A stretch of 64,000 nucleotides of DNA from Raoultibacter massiliensis (GTDB lineage Bacteria; Actinomycetota; Coriobacteriia; Coriobacteriales; Eggerthellaceae). A program made the position numbers and the translations under genes. The stretch covers positions 1,991,851-2,055,850 of the forward strand of contig NZ_LT962671.1 of NCBI RefSeq assembly GCF_900199545.1, in the 5' to 3' direction. The notes beneath the pieces were generated by a model. That model was not told where the DNA came from. It saw only the letters and a program-made list of their open reading frames with translations, and did no database searches. Shown here piece after piece: positions 17,096 to 26,179 of this stretch; position 1 is the stretch's first letter, and every line of letters starts with the position of its first letter.

Positions 17096-17695
17096 CTAGC
17101 TATGGCACGTTCCGCATTCGAATACGCCGGAATGATGGCAAGAGGCGCAGAGGCTTTGAGCTTCATCCAAGGCAGAGGCTTCCTCATGCGATACATGGCA
17201 GTCTGCACACGCAAGCGCATCATGGTCCTTGCTCGACGGAAGAGCATGCGGATTAACGGCTGTGCCCTTATCGTCAACCAAAGCAACATCGGCCGTCTTG
17301 TCCGCAATCTCATCGAGAGATCCATGGCACGAGAGGCAGATGTCTTCGCCCACCTCCGTCTTGACCAGCTTCGTTGCCGGATTCCCAGACGCACTATCCT
17401 TATGGACGTCGGACAGAGCCGCTTCGTCAACATGGCAATCGACGCATACATACCCTTCGTCCGCATGCGCCTTCGCAAAGCAATCGAATCCCGTCATCGA
17501 CGTTGACTCGGAAGCATGGCATTGAGCGCAATCGCTTTCCATGGACCAATCTACCTGCACAGGCGTTGCACTCGCCTCTTGCTTGGACCGATCGTCGGAA
17601 GACGATTCAGATTGCTGCGGAGCGCAACCTGCACCCAAAGAAACCACGCTTGCCAAAAACGCTATGGCGCATATACCCGCAATACGATGTTTCAT
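17096..17695 (-). CDS. Six-haem c-type cytochrome lipoprotein
   Basis: 199 residues from the ATG at 17693-17695, which follows the very strong site GGGGGGAGGTGAAT; a longer in-frame extension is rejected. Sec signal peptide MKHRIAGICAIAFLASVVSL ends at a lipobox GAGC. Six CxxCH haem-binding motifs are present (CAQCH, CVDCH, CLSCH, CADCH, CASCH, CGTCH) with spare histidines for distal ligation, consistent with the cytochrome c3/tetrahaem-like group. It probably carries electrons from a membrane quinol oxidase to the flavoprotein encoded just downstream, equivalent to the haem domain of Shewanella flavocytochrome c3 made as a separate polypeptide. Confidence 0.9.
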   Translation of the reverse strand: MKHRIAGICAIAFLASVVSLGAGCAPQQSESSSDDRSKQEASATPVQVDWSMESDCAQCHASESTSMTGFDCFAKAHADEGYVCVDCHVDEAALSDVHKDSASGNPATKLVKTEVGEDICLSCHGSLDEIADKTADVALVDDKGTAVNPHALPSSKDHDALACADCHVSHEEASALDEAQSLCASCHHSGVFECGTCHS

Positions 17696-17788
17696 ATTCA
17701 CCTCCCCCCGTTTCGCTGGGAACATGAAAAGGGATCGAGGCGAGTCGGTAAACTTCTTAAGAGGTTGATTTTTTACGTTTGGAAAAGA

Positions 17789-17824
17789 TATACCCGAGAG
17801 GTAGAGAGAAGCATTTGGGGTATA
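17789..17824. promoter_or_regulatory. Inverted TATACCC/GGGTATA pair upstream of the cytochrome gene
   Basis: TATACCC at 17789-17795 and GGGTATA at 17818-17824 lie in the 234-base gap between the LuxR gene and the cytochrome gene. A similar TA-CCC core occurs in two other regulator-reductase gaps (around 23741-23797 and at 36927-36958). Candidate binding site for the neighbouring LuxR-type regulator. Confidence 0.4.
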
Positions 17825-17929
17825 GCGCTGCGCAACAAACGATTCACCGGCGAAAACGCCCATCGACGCTCATTGCGCGCCAATCGATTGATCACGTGTT
17901 TTCTCGAAAACCGCACGCCCGCAGGCAAC

Positions 17930-19360
17930 TTATCTATCCGCGGCGAAGCCTTCGACAAGATCGATCAGCTCCTGCTGCGAATGGATGCCGAGCTTCTGAT
18001 ACACATGCACGATATGCGTATGCGCCGTTCCTTCGCCGATGCCGAGCTTTCTGGCTATCACAGATTGAGTGCGGCCTTGAGCAAGAAGATTAAGGACATC
18101 GCGCTCCCGTGCGGTCAGCAGATGATCTTCGGCGACCGCCGCACATCGATCCGCAAAAGAAAAGGCAAGAGGCCCTTTGCCCTTCTTCGACTCGTGAAAG
18201 GAGAATTGCGCTAGCAAGCTTTCCGGGAGAATGAGAATCACCACTATCACCAAAGAAAACATGAGGAGGCAGACGACAACGGGCAGATCGGGCATTGCCG
18301 CATTGGGAAGCAGCTCGAAAAGCCATCCAGCACCCATGCCAAGGCCCATCCCCCCGAGATTCGCTGCCATGCCGAACCCAAGGACCTTCCATGCGCTCTT
18401 TCTATCGCCATGAACGATTTCGACCAAAACGCACCAAAACAAGACATCGAAAAGCTTGTAACCTATCGCAGCAGTGGTCGATGCGACAAAAGCGTATTCG
18501 GCGGGAATGAACAGAAGCAGCAGCAACGCACCGATTAGGACGGGGAACGAAAGACGATAGAGCCCCATCCGGTTAAAACGCCCCGTCGCAACGACGACCA
18601 CAAGCAAAGCCGCCATAACAACGATGTTCGCAATGCTTCTCAGGGGATGGCCCGACCCCTCGAAAGAAGCACCGGGCAGCAACTGACGATATGCGAAGTT
18701 GAAAACGATCACGAACACGAGGATCGAAATGCAAAACCGACCTAAATGCACCGGATCATGGGTCTCTTTCGTCGTTTCGGTCCAAGAGAAAGTGCAAGCC
18801 TCCTCCCATTCGCCCGAGCGGAACCCGCGAAACAGCAGAATATACGACCCGATAGGCAAGGCGCAAAAAAGCAACAATGCCGTGCCGAGCGACCCAGCCG
18901 ACCACGCAAAAATCGAAAGAAACGCAGAGAGGAGGAAGGCGCAAACGGTGTAGAAGCTTGCCTGATTCGACGGCAAGCAAGAAAGCCGATCGCCCCAAAG
19001 CGTCTGCAGCAATGCGGCGGCAATTCCAACGCTCAGCAGACCAAGCGCCATAGGCACCACGAACTTACCCGAAGAGCCAATCGCAATAAGCGTTATTCCG
19101 ATACAGGATAACAGGGCGGAAACAATCAGGATGAACGTTCGGGACTTTCGCATATCCTTGCCCCTGAGAAACAAGGCAAGGACCAGACAAGCACAGGCAG
19201 CCGGAATGAAGTACAGGAGCTCCGCACTGATCTTCCAGGTACTCAGCATCGGAATGGGCAGCAGCATCCATTGGGTAATCCACGCCCGGCATAATCCGAA
19301 CCCGAGATAATCCCACTCAAACGATTTTATCGAAATATTAAGACTAGGCTTTTTCGGCAT
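17930..19360 (-). CDS. LuxR-type transcriptional regulator with N-terminal polytopic membrane domain
   Basis: 476 residues: about twelve hydrophobic segments over residues 1-390, then a charged linker and a C-terminal LuxR helix-turn-helix LTARERDVLNLLAQGRTQSV followed by IGEGTAHTHIVHVYQKLGIH. The membrane part is MFS-like and presumably senses a ligand or the envelope state. It lies upstream of and codirectional with the cytochrome and flavoprotein genes, and this pairing repeats at four other places in the window. ATG with a weak upstream GGGG. Proteins of this architecture are greatly expanded in Eggerthellaceae; ligands are mostly unknown. Confidence 0.9.
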   Translation of the reverse strand: MPKKPSLNISIKSFEWDYLGFGLCRAWITQWMLLPIPMLSTWKISAELLYFIPAACACLVLALFLRGKDMRKSRTFILIVSALLSCIGITLIAIGSSGKFVVPMALGLLSVGIAAALLQTLWGDRLSCLPSNQASFYTVCAFLLSAFLSIFAWSAGSLGTALLLFCALPIGSYILLFRGFRSGEWEEACTFSWTETTKETHDPVHLGRFCISILVFVIVFNFAYRQLLPGASFEGSGHPLRSIANIVVMAALLVVVVATGRFNRMGLYRLSFPVLIGALLLLLFIPAEYAFVASTTAAIGYKLFDVLFWCVLVEIVHGDRKSAWKVLGFGMAANLGGMGLGMGAGWLFELLPNAAMPDLPVVVCLLMFSLVIVVILILPESLLAQFSFHESKKGKGPLAFSFADRCAAVAEDHLLTARERDVLNLLAQGRTQSVIARKLGIGEGTAHTHIVHVYQKLGIHSQQELIDLVEGFAADR

Positions 19361-19528
19361 TACCCCGTCTCATCCCATTGGCTCAATCCCGCACCAAAGC
19401 CGACCCCAAGACACAGCGAATTGCAAGTCGCTCAGAAGTCCACCCATCCTAGCATTATTATCCACTAAAACGATACGAGGGGCAAACAGGCGCGCGACGA
19501 TATGCATTTCGAGACAACCCGCAAACGC

Positions 19529-21178
19529 CTAGTCGCGCTTGCGTTCATCCGGCCCCGCTCCGTCGAGCCTGTCGGGATCGTCCGATCCCTCGGCCGCCGC
19601 CCGATCGCTTCGCTCGCCGTCGATGCCAAGTTCAACGACGATCTCGGCATACCCGTCGCCTTCGCGCTGCGCGGCTTCGATCTCCTCTTTGAGAAGCGGG
19701 CTCTCGATCTCTTCGAGCATGCGCTTGCCGGCTTCCATATATTCCTTATCGGAAGCAGGATGAGCCGCGCCGTCGGGTGCCGTGGCTATGTAGGCGACGC
19801 CTTTTTTGCGCGCCGCGTTCGCCTGGATGAACAGCACGAGAAAGCCCACCACGCCCGCGATCAGCGAAGCCGAGAGAATCGCAAGTTTTGCCGTGGTCAC
19901 GATGGCGGGATCGTCGAATGCGAGATTCGCCACGAAGATGGCCATGGTGAAGCCGACGCCTCCCAAGATGCCCGCACCGAACATATGCCCCCAGTTCGCA
20001 TGTTCGGGAAGCGATGCGAGCTTGGTTTTTACGATGATGAAGCTGAACAGCATAATGCCAACCGGCTTGCCAATCAAAAGGCCGAAGAACACGCCATAGA
20101 GCGCTGGGTCGGCGAAGATGTTCCCAAGGCTGCCGTCGACGAAAGACACGTCGGCGTTGGTGAGCGCGAACAGGGGCAGAATGGCGAAGTACACCCACGG
20201 ATAGAGCTTGTTCTCAAGACGCGTTGCGGGCGGCACCACCTGACGGGCGACGCGGCTCAAGCGCGACACCGTCTCGATGTAATCCTTCTGGCCGATGACC
20301 GGGTCGTTCGGCTCATAGAGCTCCTTGGCTTCCTTGATGCGGTTACCCGACCAAGAAATGAAGCTCTTGAGGTTGACGCGAGAGCCCGAGGGGATCGCGA
20401 AAGCCAACAGCACGCCCGCGATAGTCGAATGCACACCCGACATGAACACGCAGTACCACAGCACGATGCCTACGAGGATGTAGGGCGTCAGCGAATAAAC
20501 GTGCCTGCGATTCATAACGATGAGCGCCACGAACACGACCGCCGCCGCGGCAAGCCAGAAGGCGGAGGGGCTCTGTCCGTAGAAGATGGCGATGACGAGG
20601 ATGGCGATGATATCATCGGCCACCGCAAGCGTGCTCAAGAACACGCGGATGCCGTTGGGCACGCGGTTGCCCAGAAGTGCCATGATGCCAAGTGCGAACG
20701 CGATGTCGGTCGCGGTGGGAACGCCCCAACCGTGGGCCGTCTCGGGGTTCGTCGCGTTGAAGATGAGGTAGATGATGATCGGGAAGAACACGCCACCAAA
20801 CGCCGCCACGATGGGAAGGAGCGCCTGGCGGATGTTCGTGAGTTCGCCCACCGTCATCTCGTACTTGATCTCGAGTCCCACGAGCAGGAAGAACACCGCC
20901 ATGAAGATGTCGTTGATCACATGCGCCAGCGACATCTCGGCTTTAGCCTCGCCAAAGAAGAATCCCACTTCCGTATGCCAGAATGCATAGAACTGATCGT
21001 AGAACGCCGTATTGGCGATGACGAGCGCCGCGATGGCGGCGATCAGCATGAACGCAGCCGCCTTGGTCGACGAATGGAACAGCTGGATTATCCTTTTGTA
21101 AAGCGCTTGATGTCCGGCAACTTCCTGAATGAACAGCGAGTCTTTCCCCGCCTCGTTTCCCGCACTGTTTCCCGTCAT
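19529..21178 (-). CDS. nhaA: Na+/H+ antiporter NhaA with charged C-terminal extension
   Basis: 549 residues, longer than the roughly 390 of E. coli NhaA. Family motifs are LLVGLEIKYEMTVGEL and the paired aspartates of STLAVADDIIAILVIAIFYG. PTATDIAFALGIMALLGNRV matches the assembly containing the discontinuous helix. The extra C-terminus from about residue 450 is acidic and basic, ending in GSDDPDRLDGAGPDERKRD, and is cytoplasmic by charge. It exchanges sodium for protons for salt and pH homeostasis. Ribosome binding site is weak (GGGG). Confidence 0.93.
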   Translation of the reverse strand: MTGNSAGNEAGKDSLFIQEVAGHQALYKRIIQLFHSSTKAAAFMLIAAIAALVIANTAFYDQFYAFWHTEVGFFFGEAKAEMSLAHVINDIFMAVFFLLVGLEIKYEMTVGELTNIRQALLPIVAAFGGVFFPIIIYLIFNATNPETAHGWGVPTATDIAFALGIMALLGNRVPNGIRVFLSTLAVADDIIAILVIAIFYGQSPSAFWLAAAAVVFVALIVMNRRHVYSLTPYILVGIVLWYCVFMSGVHSTIAGVLLAFAIPSGSRVNLKSFISWSGNRIKEAKELYEPNDPVIGQKDYIETVSRLSRVARQVVPPATRLENKLYPWVYFAILPLFALTNADVSFVDGSLGNIFADPALYGVFFGLLIGKPVGIMLFSFIIVKTKLASLPEHANWGHMFGAGILGGVGFTMAIFVANLAFDDPAIVTTAKLAILSASLIAGVVGFLVLFIQANAARKKGVAYIATAPDGAAHPASDKEYMEAGKRMLEEIESPLLKEEIEAAQREGDGYAEIVVELGIDGERSDRAAAEGSDDPDRLDGAGPDERKRD

Positions 21179-21319
21179 ATGAACCCCACTGTCGGCTTAT
21201 AGGCATCTTAGCTGATCTGTCCGTGAAAGTATACTATCGCGTAATCAAGCACCAATCTCGAATATCGATAAACTGTTTACAATTTTTCAACTGCTTTCTG
21301 TGCACGCGACCAAAACCCT

Positions 21320-21348
21320 CTGACAATGCGCTATCCTGTTCGTATCAG
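21320..21348 (+). promoter_or_regulatory. Probable promoter of the hibernation factor gene
   Basis: CTGACA at 21320-21325 and TATCAG at 21343-21348 are separated by exactly 17 bases. Both resemble the sigma-70 boxes and lie about 115 bases upstream of the start codon. Confidence 0.45.
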
Positions 21349-21462
21349 CTTGACGGAAGGAGTCGGGTTTGGGTTTGTGTCGATCGAAAAGCATCGCTGC
21401 ATGCCTGAAAACGTCCTGACCAAGCTGTTTTTTATTCGCCACGATCGTAAGAGGTGAGTGCC

Positions 21463-22038
21463 ATGAGCATTACCGTCACCGGACGCAAAATGCCTGTAAC
21501 CGAAGCACTGCGTCAGTATGCTGAAGAAAAAATCGGGAACTCCATGAAAGTTATGGACATCGATCCCCTCATTGCTGAAGTAGTCCTGTTCGTCGAGAAA
21601 AACCCGGCGAACCCGCGTCCTGCCGTATGCGAGGTCACCCTGCGCACCAAAGGCCACATCATCCGCGTTGAAGAAAGCGAAGAAGACATGTATGCGGCCA
21701 TCGACGTTGCCGCAGCGAAGGTTCTCCGTCAGATGCGCAAGTACAAGACCCGCGTCGTCGATCGCAAAGTCCGCGCCGGTGCCGAAAAGATCGCTGCCGA
21801 TCCCATTCCCGCCACAGGAGCAAGCCTCGACGAGCTCATGGAAGAACTCTCCGATGACGAAGTCGTCCGCGTGAAGGAAATCGAGTTCGAACCCCTGACC
21901 GAAGAAGAGGCGCTCGTAAAGATCGACCTTCTGGGCCACGATTTCTTCGCATACACCGATCGCGATTCTAACCTCGTGAATGTGCTCTACCGCCGCGACG
22001 ATGGCGGCTACGGCTTGCTGAAGCAGACCGAGGAGTAA
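21463..22038 (+). CDS. hpf: Ribosome hibernation promoting factor, long form
   Basis: 191 residues. The N-terminal domain starts MSITVTGRKMPVTEALRQYA, and ELIAEVVLFVEKN-type strands follow (S30AE/YfiA fold). After a linker, the C-terminal dimerisation domain has EFEPLTEEEALVKIDLLGHD and FFAYTDRDSNLVNVLYRRDD. It binds ribosomes and makes 100S dimers in stationary phase. The ATG at 21463 fits the ribosome binding site AAGAGGTGAG best; an in-frame GTG three codons upstream lies inside that site. Confidence 0.95.
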   Translation: MSITVTGRKMPVTEALRQYAEEKIGNSMKVMDIDPLIAEVVLFVEKNPANPRPAVCEVTLRTKGHIIRVEESEEDMYAAIDVAAAKVLRQMRKYKTRVVDRKVRAGAEKIAADPIPATGASLDELMEELSDDEVVRVKEIEFEPLTEEEALVKIDLLGHDFFAYTDRDSNLVNVLYRRDDGGYGLLKQTEE

Positions 22039-22079
22039 ACTCACCTCTCGCCAGACAAGCACCGAAAACGATTTTACAG

Positions 22080-22112
22080 GGAACCGCATCCGAAACGATG
22101 CGGTTCCTTCTT
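22080..22112 (+). terminator. Terminator of hpf
   Basis: Perfect 11-bp stem GGAACCGCATC / GATGCGGTTCC followed by TTCTTCT. The 20 bases at its 3' end (CCTTCTTCTGCGCATCGCAG) recur exactly behind the terminator at 25581-25601. Confidence 0.8.
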
Positions 22113-22258
22113 CTGCGCATCGCAGCCTCGTCCGAGCGCCGATGTCATCGCGGCACCCATCTCTCGCAATCTCAAGAAACAATGGGGTTTCCGCCTAAAC
22201 GGCCAGGGAGACCTTAGTGCGCCCGTTTCCCAAGCAACGAATCGCACCGTCGACCCAA

Positions 22259-23713
22259 CTAGCGGAATCCCCTGCTTTCGCCCTCGATCAGATCAAGCAG
22301 TTCCTGCTTGCTATGAACCCCCATCTTGTCGTAAATATGGCGGGTATGGGTTTTTACCGTCCCCTTCGATATGAACAGCGAATCTGCGATGAACGGAGCG
22401 CTCCTCCCCTTGCCGAGCATTGCAAGGATTTCGCCCTCCCTGCCGGACAATCCGTACTTTGCGCTCATGGCGCGATACACGTGAGCGTCATCGGATTCGT
22501 AAGCCGGCTTGGGCTTTGCGATAAACAGCCGCAGATCATGCTCGGTGAACACATACGTCGATAAGACGATCAAGGCCAACACGAGCGCCAGGCAGATGGG
22601 TACCGGTATCGAGGATAGGGCCATACCTTGATCGATAACGTAGAATCCGAACGTCGCCCCCGCGAAACCGAAGAAGTGGAACAGGCATCTTCCCCATCCG
22701 AACACCTTGATCGTCGATGTTTTCGTTCTGAACACGTACTCGGGCTGAAGCAGCCACACAAGGCCCTCGAACGAATAGAATCCGCACATGATAGCCGAAA
22801 AGGCCATCCACCGATATTCGCTCGGAATAAACGGTAGGGCAATAAAGCCTGCCGCCATCAGGGGGACAACGAACCGGTAAAGACGAATGACGATACGCTG
22901 CTTCGGCGCCAAGGTAACGAAAAGGGCAACTGCAGTTGCAAAAACCGTCATGCCCAACACGATCATGTGCTGAAGTCCGTTGAAATCAGCAGCCTCAACG
23001 GGGGAAGAGAACGCGCGGGCGATTCCGAAGACGAAAGGGATAACCGCCATCGCGGCAATAGCCTTCCACAAAAGCCGCTTCGGCTTCGCGGCGGTGTCTT
23101 CCTGCTGCCTGAGCGGCTCATCCTCGCTTGCCAGCAATGTAAACGCAGAGCAAAGAGGCAAAGCCGCCGTAAGCATCACTGCGATAAAGCTGGGGAGCAA
23201 GGTGACGACAAGATACAAGCAGCCCGCGAATGCATTCGAAACTACCAGGTGCAGACCCATTCGATCGGTATCCATCCTGCTCCACAGGGCGCCCCACGTT
23301 ACGATGAGAAACGCATTGCCTATGCTCGTCATCGTCATTCCGACAACGACTACAACAAAATGCAAATCCGGATCTTGCAACGGAAGAGAGATCAAAACCG
23401 TGCCCATGGCCGTCAACGAAGCCGCTGCCACCAAAAGATAATGCCGCTTGCTGAGTATGTCGAGCTTCTGACTGACGAAGATCAGGCAGAACAGGCAAAC
23501 CGCGACGCTCAGCGAAAAATACTGGCGAGTAAACTGCAAATGGTTCGAGAAAAAATCGGGATCGGTGAAAAGAACCGTACTGAGCACTGCCAGATATATC
23601 CACGCTTGATAGTACCCGAATCCGAGCAGGCGCCAAGGTTTGACCGCCAATCTCGATAACCGCTTGCCACCATCCACGTTCGCCGTCGCACCTCCCGCCT
23701 CGCCTGAAAACAT
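22259..23713 (-). CDS. LuxR-type transcriptional regulator with N-terminal polytopic membrane domain
   Basis: 484 residues. A short cytoplasmic start leads to VKPWRLLGFGYYQAWIYLAV, and about twelve hydrophobic segments fill residues 30-395. The C-terminal helix-turn-helix is LSGREGEILAMLGKGRSAPF followed by ISKGTVKTHTRHIYDKMGVH, the LuxR/NarL pattern. Divergent from the Tat flavoprotein gene that begins at 23865, so it is the likely regulator of that gene and perhaps of itself. No clear ribosome binding site precedes the ATG at 23713. Confidence 0.9.
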   Translation of the reverse strand: MFSGEAGGATANVDGGKRLSRLAVKPWRLLGFGYYQAWIYLAVLSTVLFTDPDFFSNHLQFTRQYFSLSVAVCLFCLIFVSQKLDILSKRHYLLVAAASLTAMGTVLISLPLQDPDLHFVVVVVGMTMTSIGNAFLIVTWGALWSRMDTDRMGLHLVVSNAFAGCLYLVVTLLPSFIAVMLTAALPLCSAFTLLASEDEPLRQQEDTAAKPKRLLWKAIAAMAVIPFVFGIARAFSSPVEAADFNGLQHMIVLGMTVFATAVALFVTLAPKQRIVIRLYRFVVPLMAAGFIALPFIPSEYRWMAFSAIMCGFYSFEGLVWLLQPEYVFRTKTSTIKVFGWGRCLFHFFGFAGATFGFYVIDQGMALSSIPVPICLALVLALIVLSTYVFTEHDLRLFIAKPKPAYESDDAHVYRAMSAKYGLSGREGEILAMLGKGRSAPFIADSLFISKGTVKTHTRHIYDKMGVHSKQELLDLIEGESRGFR

Positions 23714-23864
23714 CCATCTAGTTTATGGTCATCTTATCTTAGATACCTATACCCTTTTGGTATATTTTACCCGTTTCGGCAAATGTCACCTTTGGGTAGA
23801 TGTCAGATCGACTCTCCCCATGCAACGATCTCTCCGTCATCAAACACCTTCGGAAGGAGACGTC
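23714..23864. promoter_or_regulatory. Divergent regulatory region with TAxxCCC-type repeats
   Basis: The gap between the divergent regulator and reductase genes is AT-rich in an otherwise GC-rich context. It holds the palindrome TATCTTAGATA (23735-23745), then CTATACCC, TTTTACCC and TTTGGGTAGATG within about 60 bases. These TACCC/GGGTA elements resemble those before the cytochrome gene and before the 35.2 kb flavoprotein gene. Confidence 0.4.
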
Positions 23865-25565
23865 ATGGGGATGCAAACGACATCGATCAACCGTCGCAGC
23901 TTCATCACGGGAATGCTTGCAACGGGCGCCGCCCTCGGCGCAGGAGCACTCGTGGGATGCGGCGGACAGCCACAGGCAGCACAGGGTTCCGCTGGGGGGT
24001 CCTCCGCCTCGGCAACAGGCGAAGACTGGACCGCGCCGCCTGCGCCCATCGAGGAGAGCGAGATCGCCGAAACGATAGAGGCGGACATCGTTATCGTTGG
24101 AGCGGGCACGAGCGGCATTCCCACTGCACTGACGGCGGTCGAGGAGGGCGCCAAGACGGTCCTCCTCGAAAAGGGAGACACCTTCTTCGCCGCACCGAAC
24201 TGGTTCGCGGGAATAGGCAGCCGCTACCAAAACGAGCTTGGACTCACATTCGACCGAAACGAGATAGTGAACGACCTCATGTGGTACGCCAACCACCGTG
24301 CCGACCAAAGACTTATCAACCTCTGGTACGACAACAGCGGCGAAGCGATCGACTGGTACGGCGACGAGCTCGAGGAAAGCGGCACGCTCGAATTCGCCGT
24401 CGAAACGGACAACAAAGACACGGGCGGAAAGCACGCAAGCCCGCCGGTTGCGCACGTCCCCGTGGAAAAACCCTACAAGGAAATGCAGCCGAACAAGATG
24501 GGTACCAGGCTCACCCACCCCGTTCTGCTCGACAAGGCGGTAAGCTTGGGGCTCGACCTTCGGTACAAAACCCCGGCCGTCCAACTCGTTAAAGAGGGCG
24601 ACCGGGTAACGGGCGTCATCGCGAAAAACGAGGCGGGCGACTACGTGAGGTTCACCGCGAGCAAGGGCGTCGTACTTGCTTCGGGAGGCTATTCCGGTAA
24701 TCGCTACCTTATGGAAAAGCTCAATCCCAACCAATCGCAGAATCTGACCAGCAATCCCCAAGACAACGGCGGCGACGGGTTCAAGATGGGCGTATGGGCA
24801 GGCGGCGACTACGGCCGATGCGCATGGGTCATGAGTTCCGACCGCAGCATCGAAGGCGGCGGATGGACCCCCGGTAGCCAACCCTGGCTGCGCGTCAACA
24901 AGTTCGGCGAGAGGTTCTGCAACGAAGACGCCCCCTACGACTTCGGGGCGAACGCCGGAGCCATGAACCCCGGCAACGACTGGTGGAACATCTTCGACGC
25001 CAACTACTGGGACGCGATGACGAAGTACCATACCACGATCTGCTCGCGCATGGTGCCCGCCCCCGGCGCCGTTTGCACCACGCTCGTGCCGACGGATGCC
25101 GACAACTTCTACGAGATGTACATGGCTCCGCAGCTGGAATCGGGCAACATGGTTCAAGCCGACAGCCTCGACGAACTTGCAACGAAGATGCAGGAGAAGA
25201 GCCCCGACATCACGGCTGAGGCTCTGAAGAAAACGCTCGACCGCTACAACGAGCTTTGCGAAAAGGGCGTTGACGATGATTTCGGCAAGATCGGCTTCCG
25301 CATGGTCGGCGTAACCGAGCCTCCCTATTACGCCATGCATATGATCACGGGCGAAACGGGGCTTGCCGCCCTTGACGGTCTTCGCGTAAACACAAATCTC
25401 GAAGTCATCGACTCCGAAGGAAACGCGATCCGCGGCCTTTATGCGGTCGGCAACGACCAGGGGGGATTCTACGGCATGAGCTATCCTTGGTATTACGGGG
25501 GGCTGCATGCGGGAAAGAATCTCACGTTTGCACGCTTGGCGGTTAAAAACGCACTCAGCGCTTAG
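23865..25565 (+). CDS. Tat-exported FAD-dependent reductase
   Basis: 566 residues. The ATG at 23865 follows GGAAGGAGA; longer frames into the upstream region are discounted. Signal INRRSFITGMLATGAALGAG ends at lipobox LVGC. The FAD site is DIVIVGAGTSGIPTALTAVE. The substrate-domain region is rich in aromatic residues (GNDWWNIFDANYWDAMTKYH). The C-terminus reads GLYAVGNDQGGFYGMSYPWY then YGGLHAGKNLTFARLA. The canonical fumarate-binding HHTMGG and NRLGG motifs are missing, so the acceptor is probably a non-fumarate organic molecule. Divergent from its LuxR partner; monocistronic with its own terminator. Confidence 0.88.
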   Translation: MGMQTTSINRRSFITGMLATGAALGAGALVGCGGQPQAAQGSAGGSSASATGEDWTAPPAPIEESEIAETIEADIVIVGAGTSGIPTALTAVEEGAKTVLLEKGDTFFAAPNWFAGIGSRYQNELGLTFDRNEIVNDLMWYANHRADQRLINLWYDNSGEAIDWYGDELEESGTLEFAVETDNKDTGGKHASPPVAHVPVEKPYKEMQPNKMGTRLTHPVLLDKAVSLGLDLRYKTPAVQLVKEGDRVTGVIAKNEAGDYVRFTASKGVVLASGGYSGNRYLMEKLNPNQSQNLTSNPQDNGGDGFKMGVWAGGDYGRCAWVMSSDRSIEGGGWTPGSQPWLRVNKFGERFCNEDAPYDFGANAGAMNPGNDWWNIFDANYWDAMTKYHTTICSRMVPAPGAVCTTLVPTDADNFYEMYMAPQLESGNMVQADSLDELATKMQEKSPDITAEALKKTLDRYNELCEKGVDDDFGKIGFRMVGVTEPPYYAMHMITGETGLAALDGLRVNTNLEVIDSEGNAIRGLYAVGNDQGGFYGMSYPWYYGGLHAGKNLTFARLAVKNALSA

Positions 25566-25580
25566 CTCAACCAGCGAGAA

Positions 25581-25608
25581 GGGACCGCAACTCGCGGTCC
25601 CTTCTTCT
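25581..25608 (+). terminator. Terminator of the 23.9 kb flavoprotein gene
   Basis: Stem GGGACCGC / GCGGTCCC followed by TTCTTCT, 16 bases past the stop codon. It shares the downstream 20-mer with the hpf terminator. Confidence 0.75.
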
Positions 25609-25723
25609 GCGCATCGCAGGCTCAAAGACAGCGAAACCCATGGATGCAGCCTTTGACATGCAACCCGAAAACGCAACCCGAGACAAAGGCTCGCCTCCAG
25701 TTCGACAAAGACACGGTCCCGAG

Positions 25724-25884
25724 TGCACACTTTTTCCCGGTATGTTGCGCCAAACGCCTGCATTCGCGAGCCAGGATCGATTTTCGTGCTGCCGAGCCAA
25801 CGTTTCCCCAGATGGCAAAAACCGCGGAACGGCGGATGGCTTGGCTGTCGGGCCGAAACGCAACATTTCGGAAAAAAACGTGCA
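25724..25884. repeat. 161-bp element with 26-bp terminal inverted repeats, copy 1
   Basis: The left end TGCACACTTTTTCCCGGTAT continues to GTTGCG at 25749. The right end is its inverted counterpart at 25859-25884, matching at 21 of 26 positions. An element of exactly the same length with the same ends lies at 33397-33557 in the opposite orientation. Both carry a matching core 77 bases from the end: here GTTTCCCCAGATGG, in the other GTTTTCCCAGTTGG on the minus strand. There is no coding capacity. It fits a miniature inverted-repeat or REP-like element moved in trans. The rest of the 25566-26179 gap holds terminators and no supported gene. Confidence 0.75.
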
Positions 25885-25973
25885 TTTGGAAGCGGCAACC
25901 CCGCCCCAAACGCAAAGACCCGAGCTTTCCGCGCGAGACCCGCTCCTGGAATATAGGCGAGGCCTCGAAACGC

Positions 25974-26001
25974 AGCCGGCCCCGACAGATTGGGGCCGGC
26001 T
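25974..26001. other. GC-rich hairpin in the 25.6-26.2 kb gap
   Basis: Perfect 10-bp arms AGCCGGCCCC and GGGGCCGGCT around an eight-base loop, with no U-tract on either strand. Function not evident; possibly a structured remnant of a repeat. Confidence 0.4.
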
Positions 26002-26127
26002 GGAAAGCATCTCGCCGCCTGAACCGAAGCAAGTCTGCAAGGCACTGCTCTATGCCCCGAAACCCGACAGGGGCCATATCTTTCGATGCAGGCCTCACTC
26101 TCACCCCGGTCTGACGCGAACCCATAA

Positions 26128-26165
26128 GGTCCGGTTCAGCGCACAGCATCGCACTGCACCGGACC
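26128..26165 (-). terminator. Hairpin after the 26.2-27.8 kb flavoprotein gene
   Basis: Arms GGTCCGGT and ACCGGACC, 15 bases beyond the stop codon of the minus-strand gene. The U-tract is weak (TTAT), so it may be only a partial terminator. Confidence 0.45.
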
Positions 26166-26179
26166 CGTCGAAAACTCTC

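Noticed and set aside
25640..26149. Several short frames through the 25.6-26.2 kb gap
   Set aside because: Their peptides come from the 161-bp element and terminators. A partial peptide likeness between the two element copies is explained by DNA similarity of the ends, not by coding.
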